Positions 33,528 through 35,992 of a DNA stretch of 35,992 bases are shown piece by piece (positions within the stretch are counted from its first letter, which is position 1; the number at the start of each line of letters is the position of its first letter). The stretch spans positions 1 to 35,992 of the forward strand of contig JAIBCG010000028.1 of the NCBI GenBank assembly GCA_019694295.1, in the 5' to 3' direction. The translations under genes were made by a program, and so were the position numbers. Under the pieces are notes generated by a model. That model was given only the letters and a program-made list of their open reading frames with translations. It searched no databases and was not told where the DNA came from. The stretch is from Saprospiraceae bacterium (GTDB lineage: Bacteria; Bacteroidota; Bacteroidia; Chitinophagales; Saprospiraceae).

Positions 33528-35992
33528 TATTTCGTTGCGTTAAATCTTAAAAAGTCTTTCTGCATTATTTTAAACATTGTCCCTGCGAAGAAGTCGCGAA
33601 ATTCTTTGTTGTCGTTGAACTCTTTAAATACTTCAAAGTTGGTTTCAATGTGGTCAATCAGTTTTCGTTTTAATACTTCTTCAAAAGTGATTTTGGCGTT
33701 TTGCTCGTCTGAATGTCTGAAAGCATTTGCAAACTCAGCATCTTGTGCAACATCAGCCATTAAATCCTCAGTCATTTTTTTAACCTTGTCCTCATTGGTG
33801 AATTGTGTCCCGAAGCGGTCATTAAATGCTTTTACGATATTGGATAAATATTCCATTTCTGGTTCGGCTGCTCCGCCTCTCATGTCTGTCGGAATAGGTT
33901 TTAGTTCGTCACCTTGTTGCAACTGAATATTAAATTCTCCTTCCTTTTGCAGTCGATAGCTGTCCATGTCGATATTGTCCAAAATGCCTTGTGCCAAATC
34001 TTCATCACGTTGTTTGCCCAATTTGTTTTGCAAGTGATTTAAGAACAAGTAAAGTCTTTCCAAGTATGGATTTACAAACGGAACAATTTGAGCAAGGAAA
34101 ACATACAAGCTAACATAGGTCTTGCATTTTGCTCTAAAGTCGTCTTGTTGTTCTTCTGTCAATGAAGTTCTGAATACTTCGGCTGCTGCATCTAAAATGC
34201 TGTGCAATTGGTCAACAGGAACATTTGTAACCATTTTTTGCGAAAACTCCTGAACTTGTTCGGGAGTGTAAACCTGAAAAGCATCCAAAGAACTTTGTAA
34301 GTCAAACAGTTTGTTCGGGTCTGTTGCTTCGCCTAAAATGGTAGTTTCAAAAAATGGGTCAAATGATTTCTTTATTTCATCTGCATCATTGGCAAAGTCC
34401 AACACAAAAGTGTCTTTCTTTCCTGCTGTTGTTCTGTTCAATCTTGAAAGCGTTTGAACTGCATTAACACCGCCAAGTTTCTTGTCAACATACATGGTAT
34501 GCAAAAGAGGTTGGTCAAATCCTGTTTGGTATTTGTTTGCTACTATCAAAAAACGGTATTCCGATTTCTTAAACTCATCAGGTATTGCAGCACTTGAAAA
34601 GTGATTTAATACCGCTTCGGTTTGTCCGTCAATTTCTCCCGAAAATGCTACAATTGCTTTGTAAGGGTTTCCTGTGTCTGCTAAATATTTGTCAAATGCC
34701 TTTTTGTATTTCACTGCATTTCTGCGACTGCTGGTTACCACCATTGCTTTTGCCAATCCGTTGATTTTAGCTTTACGGATTACATTGTCCATAAAATGGT
34801 CAATTATTAAAGCCGCTTTCTTGGCAATGGCGTGTGAATGGCTTTCTACAAATATTTTCAGTTTTTTCTGTGCCTTGTTTTTATCATAAGCAGGGTCGTC
34901 TTCAATTTTCTTTAGCAAAGCGTAATAGCTTTGGTAAGTGGTGTAATTCTGCAATACATCTAAAATGAAATTTTCCTCAATGGCTTGTTTCATGGAGTAG
35001 TAGATTTTGTCAATGTGTTCCGGCAAAAATTCTACTCGTTTTTTACCAAGTGACTTCCGCATTTTGCTGTAAAAATCTTCGGTAGTGGCGTTTATCAGTT
35101 GCACTTTGCCCTTACGATGTTTGCTCTTTCTGTTAGTAATTAAGAAAATGTAAGTCGGAATGCCCGTGTTGTAAAACATATCATTAGGCAAGGCAATGAT
35201 GGCTTCCAAATAATCGTTTTCAATGATGTATTTGCGTATTTCGCTTTCTCCTTGTCCTGCATCACCTGTAAACAAAGCCGAACCATTGTGAACAGATGCA
35301 ATACGGCTGCCGAGTTCGGTGTCTTTCATTTTACTCAGCATGTGCAATACAAACATCAACTGTCCGTCATTCACACGGCTGGTAACGGCTTCTTCTTTAT
35401 AGCTGCCTTTCAGCATAAAGCGTTTGTCGGTGATGGCACCTTTTGGTCCAACGCCTAATGCCTTTTTATCAGGTGCCCAGGTCTTTCCATAAGGCGGATT
35501 GGTAAGCATGAAGTCAAACTTTAGATCCTTGTCAAATCCATAAGCACTCAATGTGCTGCCATAAGCAATTTTGTCGGGGTCTTCGCCTTTTATCAGCATA
35601 TCGCTTTTGCAAGTCGCATAAATGAAAGGCGTGCTTTCCTGTCCGTATAAATGAATGGTGGCGTTGCTTTTAATCAGTCCATCAGGATTGAGCAAAAAGT
35701 TTTTGGCAATGGTGAGCATTCCACCGCTACCCACACAAGGGTCGTAAATCAAATACGTGCCTTGCTTGATTTTGTCCTTCACCGGCAAGAAAACAAGGTG
35801 CGTCATCAAATCAATGATTTCCCTTGGCGTAAAGTGTTCTCCTGCTTCTTCGTTGTTTTCTTCGTTAAATCGTCTTACCAAATCTTCATACACATAACCC
35901 ATTGCCAAGGGTGGCAACTTGTCGGGGTGTAATTCCACTTTCGGAGAACAGAATTTTTCAATCAGTGAAAACAGAATATCAGCTTCGTCCAA
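33527..35992 (-). CDS. HsdM-HsdR chimera: type I methyltransferase joined to a truncated restriction motor subunit (partial at window edge)
   Basis: The ORF runs off the right edge; its true start and the HsdM N-terminal helical domain lie outside. Numbered from the edge, residues 1 to about 330 are an N6-adenine methyltransferase: 'GEHFTPREIIDLM' (51-63), SAM-binding 'DPCVGSGGM' (84-92) and catalytic 'NPPY' (165-168). From about 331-334 the sequence changes to HsdR: 'YSMKQAIEENFILDVLQNYT' (332-351), then the second helicase lobe with motif V 'YQTGFDQPLLHTMYVDK' (488-504) and motif VI 'QTLSRLNRT' (513-521), then the HsdR C-terminal region. HsdS, the HsdR nuclease domain and helicase motifs I-III are absent, so ATP-driven restriction is not possible from this protein alone. 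Confidence 0.85.
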   Translation of the reverse strand: MDEADILFSLIEKFCSPKVELHPDKLPPLAMGYVYEDLVRRFNEENNEEAGEHFTPREIIDLMTHLVFLPVKDKIKQGTYLIYDPCVGSGGMLTIAKNFLLNPDGLIKSNATIHLYGQESTPFIYATCKSDMLIKGEDPDKIAYGSTLSAYGFDKDLKFDFMLTNPPYGKTWAPDKKALGVGPKGAITDKRFMLKGSYKEEAVTSRVNDGQLMFVLHMLSKMKDTELGSRIASVHNGSALFTGDAGQGESEIRKYIIENDYLEAIIALPNDMFYNTGIPTYIFLITNRKSKHRKGKVQLINATTEDFYSKMRKSLGKKRVEFLPEHIDKIYYSMKQAIEENFILDVLQNYTTYQSYYALLKKIEDDPAYDKNKAQKKLKIFVESHSHAIAKKAALIIDHFMDNVIRKAKINGLAKAMVVTSSRRNAVKYKKAFDKYLADTGNPYKAIVAFSGEIDGQTEAVLNHFSSAAIPDEFKKSEYRFLIVANKYQTGFDQPLLHTMYVDKKLGGVNAVQTLSRLNRTTAGKKDTFVLDFANDADEIKKSFDPFFETTILGEATDPNKLFDLQSSLDAFQVYTPEQVQEFSQKMVTNVPVDQLHSILDAAAEVFRTSLTEEQQDDFRAKCKTYVSLYVFLAQIVPFVNPYLERLYLFLNHLQNKLGKQRDEDLAQGILDNIDMDSYRLQKEGEFNIQLQQGDELKPIPTDMRGGAAEPEMEYLSNIVKAFNDRFGTQFTNEDKVKKMTEDLMADVAQDAEFANAFRHSDEQNAKITFEEVLKRKLIDHIETNFEVFKEFNDNKEFRDFFAGTMFKIMQKDFLRFNATK

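Noticed and set aside
34674..34889. Plus-strand ORFs opposite the HsdM-HsdR ORF (also at 33606-33926 and 35651-35932)
   Set aside because: All are antisense to a frame with clear methyltransferase and helicase motifs, and none has a domain of its own.

Overview
The window looks like a chromosomal segment of a Bacteroidota bacterium, probably an environmental, T9SS-bearing lineage rather than a gut Bacteroides. The evidence is: perfect or near-perfect TAnnTTTG -7 promoter elements (one with TTTG exactly 19 nt upstream); A-rich translation starts without Shine-Dalgarno sequences; a type IX secretion C-terminal domain; a clade II NosZ carried on a lipoprotein signal; a fused alpha/beta E1 2-oxoacid dehydrogenase; several families largely confined to Bacteroidota (DUF4199, DUF6702, DUF5606, TIGR02757); and a bacterial sphingolipid operon. 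Coding density is high, no intergenic gap exceeds 300 bases, and I see no tRNA, rRNA, CRISPR array or insertion sequence.

Layout. 1-71: nothing recognisable. 72-4064 (minus): a probable ceramide operon, serine palmitoyltransferase -> GNAT-type acyltransferase (ceramide synthase candidate) -> SDR reductase (CerR-like), followed by a GtrA-type membrane protein. 4279-6972: two divergent Crp/Fnr regulators, the second followed after 1 nt by a polytopic membrane protein with conserved histidines. 7053-7610: a FAS1 (fasciclin) lipoprotein. 7816-15062 (minus): an outer-membrane barrel protein and the nitrous oxide reductase locus, read in transcription order as cytochrome c -> nosZ -> terminator -> (NosB-like)-NosL fusion -> nosD -> nosF -> nosY. 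The FAS1 gene and the cytochrome c/nosZ unit share the same 14-bp palindrome at the same distance from a GAnnTTTG -7-like element, which suggests a common Crp/Fnr-type regulator.

15220-20801 (plus): an unknown lipoprotein, then a run of BatA/vWA membrane protein, dihydroorotase-like protein lacking its metal ligands, DUF4199 protein and GT2 glycosyltransferase. 20863-24384: DUF6702 protein (minus), divergent from a HupE/UreJ-like membrane protein and an M1-family metallopeptidase. 24492-33088 (minus): T9SS-exported Omp28-like protein, Ogt methyltransferase, outer-membrane barrel protein, SSB, TIGR02757 protein, GT2 glycosyltransferase, DUF5606 protein and the fused E1 dehydrogenase.

33173-35992: a different kind of region. 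It holds an attC-like imperfect inverted repeat, a 75-residue ORF of doubtful reality, and an edge-truncated ORF that joins the catalytic part of a type I DNA methyltransferase (HsdM) in frame to the C-terminal half of a type I restriction motor subunit (HsdR). HsdS, the HsdR nuclease domain and the first helicase lobe are all missing. This is either a remodelled restriction system or an assembly join, and it is the most unusual object here. The next most interesting points are the NosB-like/NosL fusion with an internal lipoprotein start, the shared palindrome, and the metal-less dihydroorotase.
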